A stretch of 30,336 nt of DNA from a virus: positions 1 through 30,336 of the IMG/VR virus record IMGVR_UViG_3300045135_000392. One strand, written 5' to 3'. Below, piece by piece: positions 1 to 4,789 of this stretch. Position 1 is the first letter of the stretch. Each line of letters starts with the position of its first letter. The notes beneath the pieces are model-generated. The model was not told the DNA's origin, did no database searches, and was given only the letters and a program-made list of their open reading frames with translations. The translations under genes and the position numbers were made by a program.

Positions 1-943
1 GCCCAAGAACTGCGGCTGGTGTTAATCCAAAGTCTACGCCAACATACACAGGAACATTGGCGGCTACTGGTATTTCTTCTTTTGCAATGTGAACTTCCGA
101 TGCAAACATAGGGTACACTGGCTTTCCGTCCTGTATGTGACCCAAACGATTCATCACATACACATCTATCCATGATTTTGTCTTACCTCTAATAAGATTG
201 GAATAATAGTTTGCAAGCATATTTTTGCAATTCTCAGCTTCCTTATTAGGTAAATAATCAAGAATCTCTCCTTCTTCATCTTTCTTTTCAATCATTCCAG
301 AGGGTTGCGTAAAGAAAGACCAGTTGTCTGGCTTTACTAACATCTTAGCTTGCTCTCTAGGAATGTGGTCAGGAATAGGAACTTCACCCGACATAATAGG
401 CCACCAATGATCTTCTTCTGGTGCGTTAGTATCAGCTATTACGCCAGTCCAAGATGGACCTCCATCACGCATTGAAGGATAACGACCAACACGCATAGTA
501 CAAGCATCAATAATAGATTTGGGAATCTCTCTTGCTTCATTAATCCATATCCCTGTTAATTCAAGCGAAAGAAGTTTCTTTACATCTTCAGGTCTATCTA
601 AAGCTAAGAAGAGAACCTCAAGATCAATGTCACCCTTTTTGATATGGTGGGTATAAGGTACAGACCACATAAACTTACCCCAATCAGCTTCAGGAAACCA
701 ATCAAGCCAAGTCTTTATTGTTGTTGTTCGAAGTTGTGGGTTGGTGTTTCGAATGATAGCCCATCTGCTTTTACGAATACCATCTGGACCTTTCTTCTGT
801 TGCAAAGCTCTGCGAAAAACCTCAACACAGCAACCAACCGATTTACCAGAACCTACTGGCCCTCTAATGCCACGAAAGAAGGTGTCATCTTTCATAAAGT
901 GCTTTAGTACATTCCCATCAGGTTTATATTTAAATGTTGTCAT
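1..943 (-). CDS. terL: Terminase large subunit, partial (C-terminus beyond left edge)
   Basis: ATP-driven DNA packaging motor and headful/cos nuclease, acting at the portal vertex. I translated 314 codons from ATG 943 with no stop before the left edge. Walker A is GPVGSGKS at residues 28-35, and a Walker B-like strand GIWINEARE lies at 131-139 (WINE in place of the common DE pair). VGVDFGLTPA near residue 304 looks like the first catalytic Asp of the RNase H-fold nuclease, so the ATPase domain is complete and most of the nuclease domain is missing. The start overlaps the stop of the upstream gene by 4 nt (ATGA), implying coupled translation. The family is clear; the subtype cannot be told from this part. 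Confidence 0.95.
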   Translation of the reverse strand, partial: MTTFKYKPDGNVLKHFMKDDTFFRGIRGPVGSGKSVGCCVEVFRRALQQKKGPDGIRKSRWAIIRNTNPQLRTTTIKTWLDWFPEADWGKFMWSVPYTHHIKKGDIDLEVLFLALDRPEDVKKLLSLELTGIWINEAREIPKSIIDACTMRVGRYPSMRDGGPSWTGVIADTNAPEEDHWWPIMSGEVPIPDHIPREQAKMLVKPDNWSFFTQPSGMIEKKDEEGEILDYLPNKEAENCKNMLANYYSNLIRGKTKSWIDVYVMNRLGHIQDGKPVYPMFASEVHIAKEEIPVAANVPVYVGVDFGLTPAAVLG

Positions 944-1353
944 ATCATTTTAAACTGAGAAATTGGTATTTCACCAAGAGCTTCAATATCAGCAGCATCA
1001 TTTCTATCAACTCTACCGCCAACAATTATATTATATCTCTGTAACATATCAGCATAACCAACAGCGTCACTCCATCGAACAAGGAATAAACAAGGAAGAC
1101 CAGTTGCCAAATACATAGATTGGGCTGCTTGCAGCTTGTTTACTGATATAAAACAAGTTGGATAAGAAGAAGACAAAATGTTTCGTGTTCTCATCTCAAC
1201 AAATGCTTTAACTTTTCCATTTCGAAGCGCAATATAATCAAACTGATTAAACTTATCTTGCTTCCTAAGTTGGCACCGCCAAGCAACTTCAGCATATCTA
1301 GCTAACGTAAATTCATTTGATAAATCGCCAGATGTCTCATAAGTTGGACGCAT
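940..1353 (-). CDS. PD-(D/E)XK nuclease-like protein
   Basis: 137 aa. The pattern fits the restriction-endonuclease fold: an N-terminal helix with Glu14, a strand ending FDYIAL (Asp39), a hairpin, then FVEMRTRN with Glu53-x-Arg55 where E-x-K is usual. No other domain is seen. It lies between nine small genes and terL and overlaps both neighbours (TAATG upstream, ATGA downstream), so it is probably made together with the large terminase. A role in DNA end or branch processing during packaging would fit, but this is inference. The Lys-to-Arg change in the active site could mean an inactive nuclease or a DNA-binding relic. Confidence 0.6.
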   Translation of the reverse strand: MRPTYETSGDLSNEFTLARYAEVAWRCQLRKQDKFNQFDYIALRNGKVKAFVEMRTRNILSSSYPTCFISVNKLQAAQSMYLATGLPCLFLVRWSDAVGYADMLQRYNIIVGGRVDRNDAADIEALGEIPISQFKMI

Positions 1354-1553
1354 TACCTCAAGCCTTTATCAACCAATACCTTCATTGATTTTTCTACAAC
1401 CTCTGGGCCATACCAATCAATAATCTGATCTACCATTGCATTAGTAATAGCTGACTTGCCATGCTTTTTACCCACATAATGAAAGTGAACACGCTTAACA
1501 GCTTCACGCAAAAGATTTAAATCTTCTTGCTTTAAAGTATTTACAAAGCTCAC
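1353..1553 (-). CDS. Small hypothetical protein (66 aa)
   Basis: Not recognised. A helical protein with many His and Lys residues near residues 20-35 (HFHYVGKKHGKS) and a C-terminal helix. The GTG start at 1553 lies inside a 4-nt GTGA overlap with the stop of the preceding 72-aa gene. Its own stop overlaps the next ATG by one base. This tight packing is the main evidence that it is a real gene. KKHGKSAITNAMVDQII could be a small winged-helix or HTH-like segment, but the match is too weak to name. Confidence 0.6.
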   Translation of the reverse strand: MSFVNTLKQEDLNLLREAVKRVHFHYVGKKHGKSAITNAMVDQIIDWYGPEVVEKSMKVLVDKGLR

Positions 1554-1768
1554 TTCTTTGCTTTCTTTGTCTTTGATTCATCGATGTTAGGCGTAGAAGG
1601 ATCGTCAGCTTTAAATGTTCCCTTCTTGGTTCTTGCTTTTACTGGTTCATCACCTTCTTCAAGCTTTACAGAATAACTCATATGAGTTGCTTCTGTCCAA
1701 GTAAAACCATGTAATTCATGAGTTGGGCCTGTCCACAACTCCCCAGTGTTTCTAATATACCAAGCCAT
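1550..1768 (-). CDS. Small hypothetical protein with Lys-rich tail (72 aa)
   Basis: The N-terminus MAWYIRNTGELWTG followed by aromatic residues resembles the short beta domains found in many small phage proteins. The C-terminal third is charged and disordered-looking and ends in KTKKAKK. ATG 1768 overlaps the previous stop by one base (TAATG), and the TGA stop overlaps the next GTG start. No function can be given. The basic tail suggests nucleic-acid or capsid-interior contact (inference). Confidence 0.65.
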   Translation of the reverse strand: MAWYIRNTGELWTGPTHELHGFTWTEATHMSYSVKLEEGDEPVKARTKKGTFKADDPSTPNIDESKTKKAKK

Positions 1769-2004
1769 TATGTTCTATATCTCCTTACTTTCCTAGCAAT
1801 CGCTTTCGGTTGAGCCACAAACTGCTTACCCGAAGCCTTACCCTTTCGTTTAGCTCTGGTTGTAGCTGCATATTCAGCATCACTAAGAGCAGCAATAGCC
1901 GCGCTAGGTAAGTACCGTTCACCTGTTTCACTAGACTTCTTCCCAGATTTAGTGCGCCACTTCTGCTTGCCCCAGTTTAATAATGATCGTTGTGACTTCT
2001 TCAC
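1768..2004 (-). CDS. Small basic protein (78 aa)
   Basis: Very rich in Lys and Arg (MKKSQRSLLNWGKQKWRTKSGKK at the start, KVRRYRT at the end), with an Ala-rich central stretch EYAATTRAKRKGKASGK. It starts with GTG at 2004, inside a GTGA overlap with the end of the 55-aa gene upstream. Small basic proteins beside the terminase genes are common in T7-like marine podoviruses, as far as I recall; none has an assigned role that I can name here. A DNA-binding or packaged-core role is only an inference. Confidence 0.65.
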   Translation of the reverse strand: MKKSQRSLLNWGKQKWRTKSGKKSSETGERYLPSAAIAALSDAEYAATTRAKRKGKASGKQFVAQPKAIARKVRRYRT

Positions 2005-2168
2005 CTGTAACCACCGCCACGCTTTTTATATTCCTTGGCAAGCAACTGCGCTTTTCGAGCCGACCACTGACCAGCAGCAGTGCCATGAGTCGCCCTTGCT
2101 TTTATTCTTCGAAACAAGGACGCCCTCATCTTAGGTTTAGTATAATTACCTGCCTCATTTACCGCCAC
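2001..2168 (-). CDS. Small basic protein of the MAVN-x-AGNYTKP type (55 aa)
   Basis: Starts with GTG at 2168, preceded by AGGAAA at good spacing, and reads MAVNEAGNYTKPKMR at the start and AKEYKKRGGGYR at the end. I recognise this small protein type from cyanopodoviruses and pelagiphages, where it also sits near the terminase genes; its function is unknown to me. QWSARKAQLLAKEYKKRGGGY forms a basic amphipathic helix with a Gly-rich end. The start overlaps the preceding stop by 14 nt and the TGA overlaps the next GTG. It is short and has a non-ATG start, so automated callers may miss it. Confidence 0.75.
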   Translation of the reverse strand: MAVNEAGNYTKPKMRASLFRRIKARATHGTAAGQWSARKAQLLAKEYKKRGGGYR

Positions 2169-2439
2169 TGATCTTTTCCTGTATCTCTATTAATTGATCA
2201 TTCAACTGATTATACCTTGGACTCGAAACAAGTTGATTCTCTCTTTTGCTAAGAAGAAAGTTAAGAATCTTCATAATCCCTTTTGTTGCAAGCCCTTTAT
2301 CTTTAGAACTAAATCTCTCGCCCTCGCCCTGCATTTTCTCAACAAGACCAACGCCAGCAGATTCCTCCAACTTAGCAACTTCCTTCTTTAACAAAGAAGC
2401 CCTCTTACGAAGAGGAGCTATCGAAACCTGTTCAGCCAT
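2155..2439 (-). CDS. Small helical hypothetical protein (94 aa)
   Basis: Predominantly helical and charged. LRKRASLLKKEVAKLEESAGVG at residues 10-31 looks like a coiled-coil segment, and a second helix runs near the C-terminus (YNQLNDQLIEIQEKI). No catalytic motif. The start ATGGCTGA overlaps the stop of the upstream 42-aa gene by 8 nt. The run AAGAAGAAGAAG, which encodes the end of that gene, doubles as a purine-rich ribosome site. Probably a virion-associated or packaging accessory protein by context, not by homology. Confidence 0.65.
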   Translation of the reverse strand: MAEQVSIAPLRKRASLLKKEVAKLEESAGVGLVEKMQGEGERFSSKDKGLATKGIMKILNFLLSKRENQLVSSPRYNQLNDQLIEIQEKISGGK

Positions 2440-2560
2440 TCTTCTTCTTCTTCATAATCTTCTTTTTCAAAGCTTCAGGCAATGTCTTCTGCTTTGCTGT
2501 CAATAAACTCTTCTTTGGCCTTCCAACCTTAGAACCATAAGTTCCCTTACCCATTGGCAT
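2432..2560 (-). CDS. Tiny Lys-rich protein of the MPMGKGTYGSK type (42 aa)
   Basis: Translated by hand from ATG 2560. It begins MPMGKGTYGSKVGRPKKS and ends in a run of lysines (KIMKKKKNG). Proteins beginning like this are, from memory, frequent in marine podoviruses; none has a known function. GRPKK resembles an AT-hook core, so minor-groove DNA binding is a fair guess. A good ribosome site (AAAGGAGAT) lies 9 nt upstream of the ATG. The start shares its A with the upstream TAA (TAATG), and the stop lies inside the next gene. Confidence 0.75.
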   Translation of the reverse strand: MPMGKGTYGSKVGRPKKSLLTAKQKTLPEALKKKIMKKKKNG

Positions 2561-2748
2561 TACGAATCTCCTTTATATGGATTTAACAATGAACGTCTTT
2601 GACTTCCCATTCTTACATCACGAAACACTGGCTTCGCTATAGACTTTCTGCCAGACTTAGCCTGACTCATAAGCAAAGAAGGTAACGGACCAAAGCTCTT
2701 CTTCTGCTTCTGATACATACTCTCCGCACTAGGACCACCAAAACACAT
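2560..2748 (-). CDS. Small protein of the MCFGGP type (62 aa)
   Basis: Begins MCFGGPSAESMYQKQKKS. An MCFGG start on a short protein near the portal/terminase block is something I recall from T7-like cyanophages and pelagiphages; function unknown. The rest is basic and low in hydrophobic residues (AKSGRKSIAKP, RRSLLNPYKGDS). ATG 2748 shares a base with the previous stop (TGATG), with AAGAAGAG as ribosome site. The conserved Cys2 may matter for packing or lipidation, but there is no signal peptide. Confidence 0.7.
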   Translation of the reverse strand: MCFGGPSAESMYQKQKKSFGPLPSLLMSQAKSGRKSIAKPVFRDVRMGSQRRSLLNPYKGDS

Positions 2749-3035
2749 CAGCTCTTCTTATGCCTCCTTGCAAAATTCCTAGCACTCGCCTTGCTCCTAA
2801 AACCCCAAGCCTGAAGTGCTTTCAATAATCTAGTCGGCCTACCCTTCTCATCACGCTCAGGACCAGCCATACCACCAAATCTAGCAGCAAAAGAAACCTT
2901 CCTACTAAACCTCTTACTCCCAGCCTTAGGAGTCTCCTTAACTGGAGGCTTTAAATTAGCCCCCTCCTTCTTCTTAAAATATCTACGACCCTCAGGAGTT
3001 AAACCACCACTCGGGTCTTTATGCTCTTTCCTCAT
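2748..3035 (-). CDS. Basic conserved marine-phage protein (DUF6321-like, 95 aa)
   Basis: Two conserved-looking blocks can be seen: GGLTPEGRRYFKKKEGANLKPPVK at residues 10-33, and SFAARFGGMAGPERDEKGRPTR followed by ALQAWGFRSKASARNFA in the second half. I associate this layout with a conserved domain of unknown function in cyanophages and other marine phages (DUF6321, from memory). The protein is strongly basic. It is the first gene after terS, separated by 114 nt without a gene. A ribosome site AAGGG lies 6 nt before the ATG. Confidence 0.7.
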   Translation of the reverse strand: MRKEHKDPSGGLTPEGRRYFKKKEGANLKPPVKETPKAGSKRFSRKVSFAARFGGMAGPERDEKGRPTRLLKALQAWGFRSKASARNFARRHKKS

Positions 3036-3137
3036 AAAAAACCCTTAGCATACAAAAAATATTCTTGGCAATGCACAAACCTTTTTTAAGAAAAATGTGA
3101 GGGAGAGACTATTACAGTAACATAGCTACTAGTTTTT

Positions 3138-3149
3138 CCCCCTACCCCC
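3138..3149. repeat. C-tract mirror repeat directly after terS stop
   Basis: CCCCCTACCCCC on the plus strand (GGGGGTAGGGGG on the coding strand), starting at the base after the terS TAA. It is preceded by CTACTAG, the same heptamer that precedes the longer pyrimidine tract at 3654. Together they bracket terS. The role is unknown; a terminase recognition or pausing element is one inference. Confidence 0.5.
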
Positions 3150-3524
3150 TTATGTCAGGTCAATAGAAACTTTAATATCTCCTGCAACTTGTACTTGGGA
3201 ACGGTCTATAGGTTTATATCCAGCTCTATCAAGCAAATCCTTACTCGCTTCGAGCTGAACGTACTCAGACTTAGCATTGGAAGACAGCCTACGAACTGTA
3301 GCCAGCGCACTTGTAGCACTCAATCCAAAAGTTTCATTCATCCTCTGCATCATGTACTGTTGCACGTGTGGAGCTTTCAATGCTCTGTGTGCGCTTACTC
3401 TTCCGCTATCGCCTTTAGCGTAACCAGCTTTGATAGCTGCATCTTTTATACTTAACCCTTCAGCTACGAGTGTATCCACTAGTGCTATCTGTTTATCTGT
3501 CAGCTTTCTATCTGCTGGGAGCAT
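3150..3524 (-). CDS. terS: Terminase small subunit
   Basis: 124 aa with the layout of the small terminase DNA-binding family. The N-terminus LTDKQIALVDTLVAEGLSIKDAAIKAGYAKGDSGR forms a HTH (about residues 8-43), then RALKAPHVQQYMMQRMNE, a central oligomerisation helix, and a C-terminal SKDLLDRAGYKP motif typical of the group. It recognises phage DNA and loads it on the large subunit. ATG 3524 has AAGAAGGAT as ribosome site. It is the first gene of the leftward transcript from the control region. Unusually, nine genes separate it from terL. Confidence 0.88.
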   Translation of the reverse strand: MLPADRKLTDKQIALVDTLVAEGLSIKDAAIKAGYAKGDSGRVSAHRALKAPHVQQYMMQRMNETFGLSATSALATVRRLSSNAKSEYVQLEASKDLLDRAGYKPIDRSQVQVAGDIKVSIDLT

Positions 3525-3552
3525 CTCATATCCTTCTTCTTAGTGTTGTAAG

Positions 3553-3572
3553 CAGCACTTATCTAGGTGCTG
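3553..3572. other. Small hairpin upstream of terS
   Basis: CAGCAC (3553-3558) and GTGCTG (3567-3572) pair over an 8-nt loop. In the leftward transcript it would sit in the 5' leader of terS, about 28 nt before the ATG, between the candidate promoter and the ribosome site. No T-run follows it, so it is not a standard terminator. mRNA 5'-end stabilisation is a plausible role. Confidence 0.4.
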
Positions 3573-3580
3573 TCTACTAA

Positions 3581-3609
3581 CATATAGCTAAGAGTTTGAC
3601 GTCATTCAA
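3581..3609 (-). promoter_or_regulatory. Candidate sigma70-type promoter for terS and the leftward genes
   Basis: On the minus strand, TTGAAT (3609-3604), a 17-bp spacer, then TATATG (3586-3581), each matching 4 of 6 consensus bases. The 8-bp palindrome TGACGTCA (3597-3604) overlaps the spacer edge and resembles half of the GTGACG boxes found 110 bp away, so a regulator could bind here. It is the only candidate I see for the leftward transcript. Confidence 0.45.
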
Positions 3610-3653
3610 TTAGAAGGATTGAGATACTGACTAGCCATTGTTTTATCTACTAG

Positions 3654-3676
3654 CCCCCCTCTCCCTCTCTCCCCCC
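3654..3676. repeat. Homopyrimidine mirror repeat
   Basis: A 23-nt stretch of only C and T that reads almost the same in both directions (21 of 23 positions), with six C at each end and CCC and CTCT blocks between. CTAGC lies on the left and GCTAGC on the right. Such a tract can form triplex (H-DNA), and its G-rich partner strand can stack G-tracts. It lies between the divergent candidate promoters. Confidence 0.6.
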
Positions 3677-3710
3677 ACGCTAGCACTTTCTAGGTACTAT
3701 CTGTCAATAT

Positions 3711-3725
3711 GTGACGTGGCGTCAC
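3711..3725. promoter_or_regulatory. Palindromic operator candidate, box 1
   Basis: GTGACGTGGCGTCAC is a perfect 6-bp inverted repeat (GTGACG/CGTCAC) with a 3-bp centre. Box 2 begins exactly 22 bp downstream, about two helical turns, so proteins on both boxes would face the same side. Confidence 0.6.
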
Positions 3726-3732
3726 TAGTATT

Positions 3733-3747
3733 GTGACGTAGCGTAAC
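3733..3747. promoter_or_regulatory. Palindromic operator candidate, box 2
   Basis: GTGACGTAGCGTAAC is an imperfect copy of box 1 with one mismatch between arms. It covers the -35 element of the rightward promoter candidate, so binding here would be expected to block RNA polymerase or to replace the -35 contact. Confidence 0.55.
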
Positions 3748-3761
3748 ATACTACATATAGT
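3733..3761 (+). promoter_or_regulatory. Candidate early rightward promoter
   Basis: GTGACG (3733-3738), 17-bp spacer, TATAGT (3756-3761). The -10 is good and the -35 weak, which fits an activated or repressed promoter overlapping box 2. Transcription would start near 3768 and give a leader of about 300 nt before the first early gene. Confidence 0.45.
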
Positions 3762-3779
3762 ATTGACTACTATAAAAGC

Positions 3780-3800
3780 CTTCACGGTCTTTCGTTGAAG
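3780..3800 (+). other. 5' hairpin of the early leader RNA
   Basis: CTTCACG (3780-3786) pairs with CGTTGAAG (3793-3800) with one bulged T. It would be the first structure in an RNA started near 3768, just ahead of the long rod structure. Confidence 0.4.
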
Positions 3801-3820
3801 TTCTGCCAGTTGACTCACCT

Positions 3821-4066
3821 CTATGTTCTCTCTGTTTCACTGCGGCCACCTCGCATGTCTTTGTTCATTGCACGAGACAAATACCATTCGCAAGAAGTTT
3901 CCTCTTGCCGTTTATAGCTAGGTATTTGTGACCTCCTCCAGTGTAAAGTTCGACCTTCTCCTTGTGGGGAAACAACTTGCGAATAGCAACCTGCCTTGCA
4001 GGATTTGTCTTCGTGCATGAAGTCGTCATTGCGAGGGTGGTCCTCGCTAAGAACAGGAGAACCTAG
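3821..4066 (+). ncRNA. Long rod-like structured leader RNA (candidate new cis-regulatory or small RNA)
   Basis: No convincing gene lies here, but the two halves pair with each other along their length. From outside in: 3821-3823 with 4064-4066, 3825-3830 with 4057-4062, 3832-3836 with 4052-4056, 3844-3845 with 4042-4043, 3846-3848 with 4038-4040, 3849-3854 with 4031-4036, 3855-3857 with 4027-4029, 3864-3867 with 4018-4021, 3869-3875 with 4011-4017, 3876-3882 with 4003-4009, 3886-3894 with 3976-3984, and 3897-3904 with 3966-3973. That is about 64 pairs, broken mainly by single-base bulges. A side hairpin CCTGC/GCAGG lies at 3990-4002. The ribosome site AGGAGA (4055-4060) of the next gene is fully paired. 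The 61-nt apex is mostly unpaired. The pairing is seen; the function is inferred. Confidence 0.7.
4031..4047 (+). other. Alternative local hairpin in the leader
   Basis: GCGAGG (4031-4036) and CCTCGC (4042-4047) form a 6-bp hairpin with loop GTGGT. The same GCGAGG also pairs with 3849-3854 in the long rod, so the two folds exclude each other. That is the usual arrangement of an RNA switch just upstream of a ribosome site. Confidence 0.5.
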
Positions 4067-4068
4067 AA

Positions 4069-4452
4069 ATGACTAAACTTGTTGAACTTAAACTACAGAC
4101 CATTCAGTATCACAACGGTGATAACATGGACTACTTAATGATTAGTATGGCGCGAGACGCCTGTTACACTAGCTACAACTCACTTACCTACAAGAAGAAA
4201 CAGATGGCAGATACCATCACTGACTTCGAGACTGCGGTAACAGAAGGACGCGACATGCGAGCCGAAGCTATCACTCGCAAGCTTGACAATATGGAGATCG
4301 AACTCGAACATCTTGCAGAACGACATGACGCTGATTGTCAGGTCTATGCAATCATCACAGATGGTCAAGCTTGGACACCAGAACGCAAGCAACGCAACGT
4401 CAAAGGCGCACTTGCTAAGAAAGTTGCAGAACTCAAGAAAAGGGTAGCGTAA
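4069..4452 (+). CDS. First early-region protein, unknown function (127 aa)
   Basis: Not recognised. Mostly helical. Residues 35-90 (YNSLTYKKKQMADTITDFETAV through AITRKLDNMEIELEHLAE) look like an antiparallel coiled coil, and the C-terminus is basic (ALAKKVAELKKRVA). ATG 4069 has AGGAGA 8 nt upstream, but that site is paired inside the long leader structure, so translation may be gated by RNA folding. The stop lies in a 7-bp hairpin. The first gene of an early phage transcript often encodes a host-takeover factor; here that is only a guess from position. Confidence 0.7.
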   Translation: MTKLVELKLQTIQYHNGDNMDYLMISMARDACYTSYNSLTYKKKQMADTITDFETAVTEGRDMRAEAITRKLDNMEIELEHLAERHDADCQVYAIITDGQAWTPERKQRNVKGALAKKVAELKKRVA

Positions 4453-4461
4453 CAGCTACCC
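4442..4461 (+). other. Hairpin over the stop of the first early gene
   Basis: GGGTAGC (4442-4448), 6-nt loop, GCTACCC (4455-4461): a perfect 7-bp stem that contains the TAA stop. It has no T-run after it, so it is more likely a 3'-end protecting or processing element than a rho-independent terminator. Confidence 0.5.
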
Positions 4462-4467
4462 AATATC

Positions 4468-4499
4468 GTAGGCAGCTAGATACACATTTAGTTGCCTAC
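4468..4499 (+). other. Second hairpin after the first early gene
   Basis: GTAGGCAGCTA (4468-4478) pairs with TAGTTGCCTAC (4489-4499): 11 pairs including one G-U, 10-nt loop. With the hairpin 6 nt before it, this gives two strong stems in a row between two early genes, without a T-run, just upstream of a new promoter. A transcript boundary is likely. Confidence 0.5.
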
Positions 4500-4502
4500 A
4501 AA

Positions 4503-4517
4503 GTGACGTAACGTAAC
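4503..4517. promoter_or_regulatory. Palindromic operator candidate, box 3
   Basis: GTGACGTAACGTAAC, the third copy of the GTGACG-N3-CGTMAC motif, ends 2 bp before the -35 of the second early promoter candidate. It differs from box 2 at one base (TAG to TAA in the centre). Confidence 0.55.
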
Positions 4518-4519
4518 AA

Positions 4520-4549
4520 ATGACAGTACTGCATAAGTGCAACTACTAT
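4520..4549 (+). promoter_or_regulatory. Second early promoter candidate
   Basis: ATGACA (4520-4525), 18-bp spacer, TACTAT (4544-4549). The palindrome centred on TGCATAAGTGCA fills the spacer. The whole module aligns with the promoter at 7385-7413 (TGAC, two bases, TACTGCATA, two bases, TGCA), so the two are probably co-regulated. Confidence 0.45.
4529..4542. promoter_or_regulatory. TGCA-type palindromic operator, copy 1
   Basis: CTGCATAAGTGCAA: 5-bp arms (CTGCA/TGCAA) with one mismatch around a 4-bp centre, placed inside the promoter spacer. It shares CTGCATAAGTGCA exactly with the copy before the HTH gene at 5976. Confidence 0.55.
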
Positions 4550-4568
4550 CTGTTTGAAAGGAAACGTA

Positions 4569-4778
4569 ATGGAGTTCTTTACTCTACTGACTATAGCTTA
4601 TGTTATGAACGGACATCAGCTTGAAGCAAAGATTTGGTTTGAAAACGAAAGTGATTGTTGGAGTGTTCTTTTGAAAAACGAAACACTTTATGACCAGATC
4701 AATGGTGAAGCTGGATGGTGTGATGTAAGCGAAGTACCTTCAAAATTAATCAGGCCAAAAATAAGGCCACAAAACTAA
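4569..4778 (+). CDS. Small early hypothetical protein (69 aa)
   Basis: Start chosen at ATG 4569 because AAAGGAAA lies 5-6 nt upstream; an in-frame TTG at 4554 has no such support. The protein starts with a hydrophobic stretch (MEFFTLLTIAYVMNG) that could be a signal or weak membrane segment. It then has ESDCWSVL and AGWCDVSEVP, two Cys about 25 residues apart that could form a disulphide. This looks like a small exported or membrane-associated protein, similar in design to the 58-aa protein at 11307. No homologue recognised. Confidence 0.65.
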   Translation: MEFFTLLTIAYVMNGHQLEAKIWFENESDCWSVLLKNETLYDQINGEAGWCDVSEVPSKLIRPKIRPQN

Positions 4779-4789
4779 GGAGAACAATA

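Noticed and set aside
644-953. Plus-strand frames opposite the large terminase
   Set aside because: They lie antisense to the well-supported terL frame with Walker motifs and have no ribosome sites.
3597-3604. TGACGTCA as a eukaryotic-type CRE site
   Set aside because: An 8-bp palindrome in phage DNA; more sensibly read as a relative of the nearby GTGACG boxes.
3821-4018. Minus-strand frame of 65 codons in the control region
   Set aside because: It coincides with the long inverted-repeat structure, has no clear ribosome site at its ATG and no recognisable domain. The pairing explains the sequence better than coding does.
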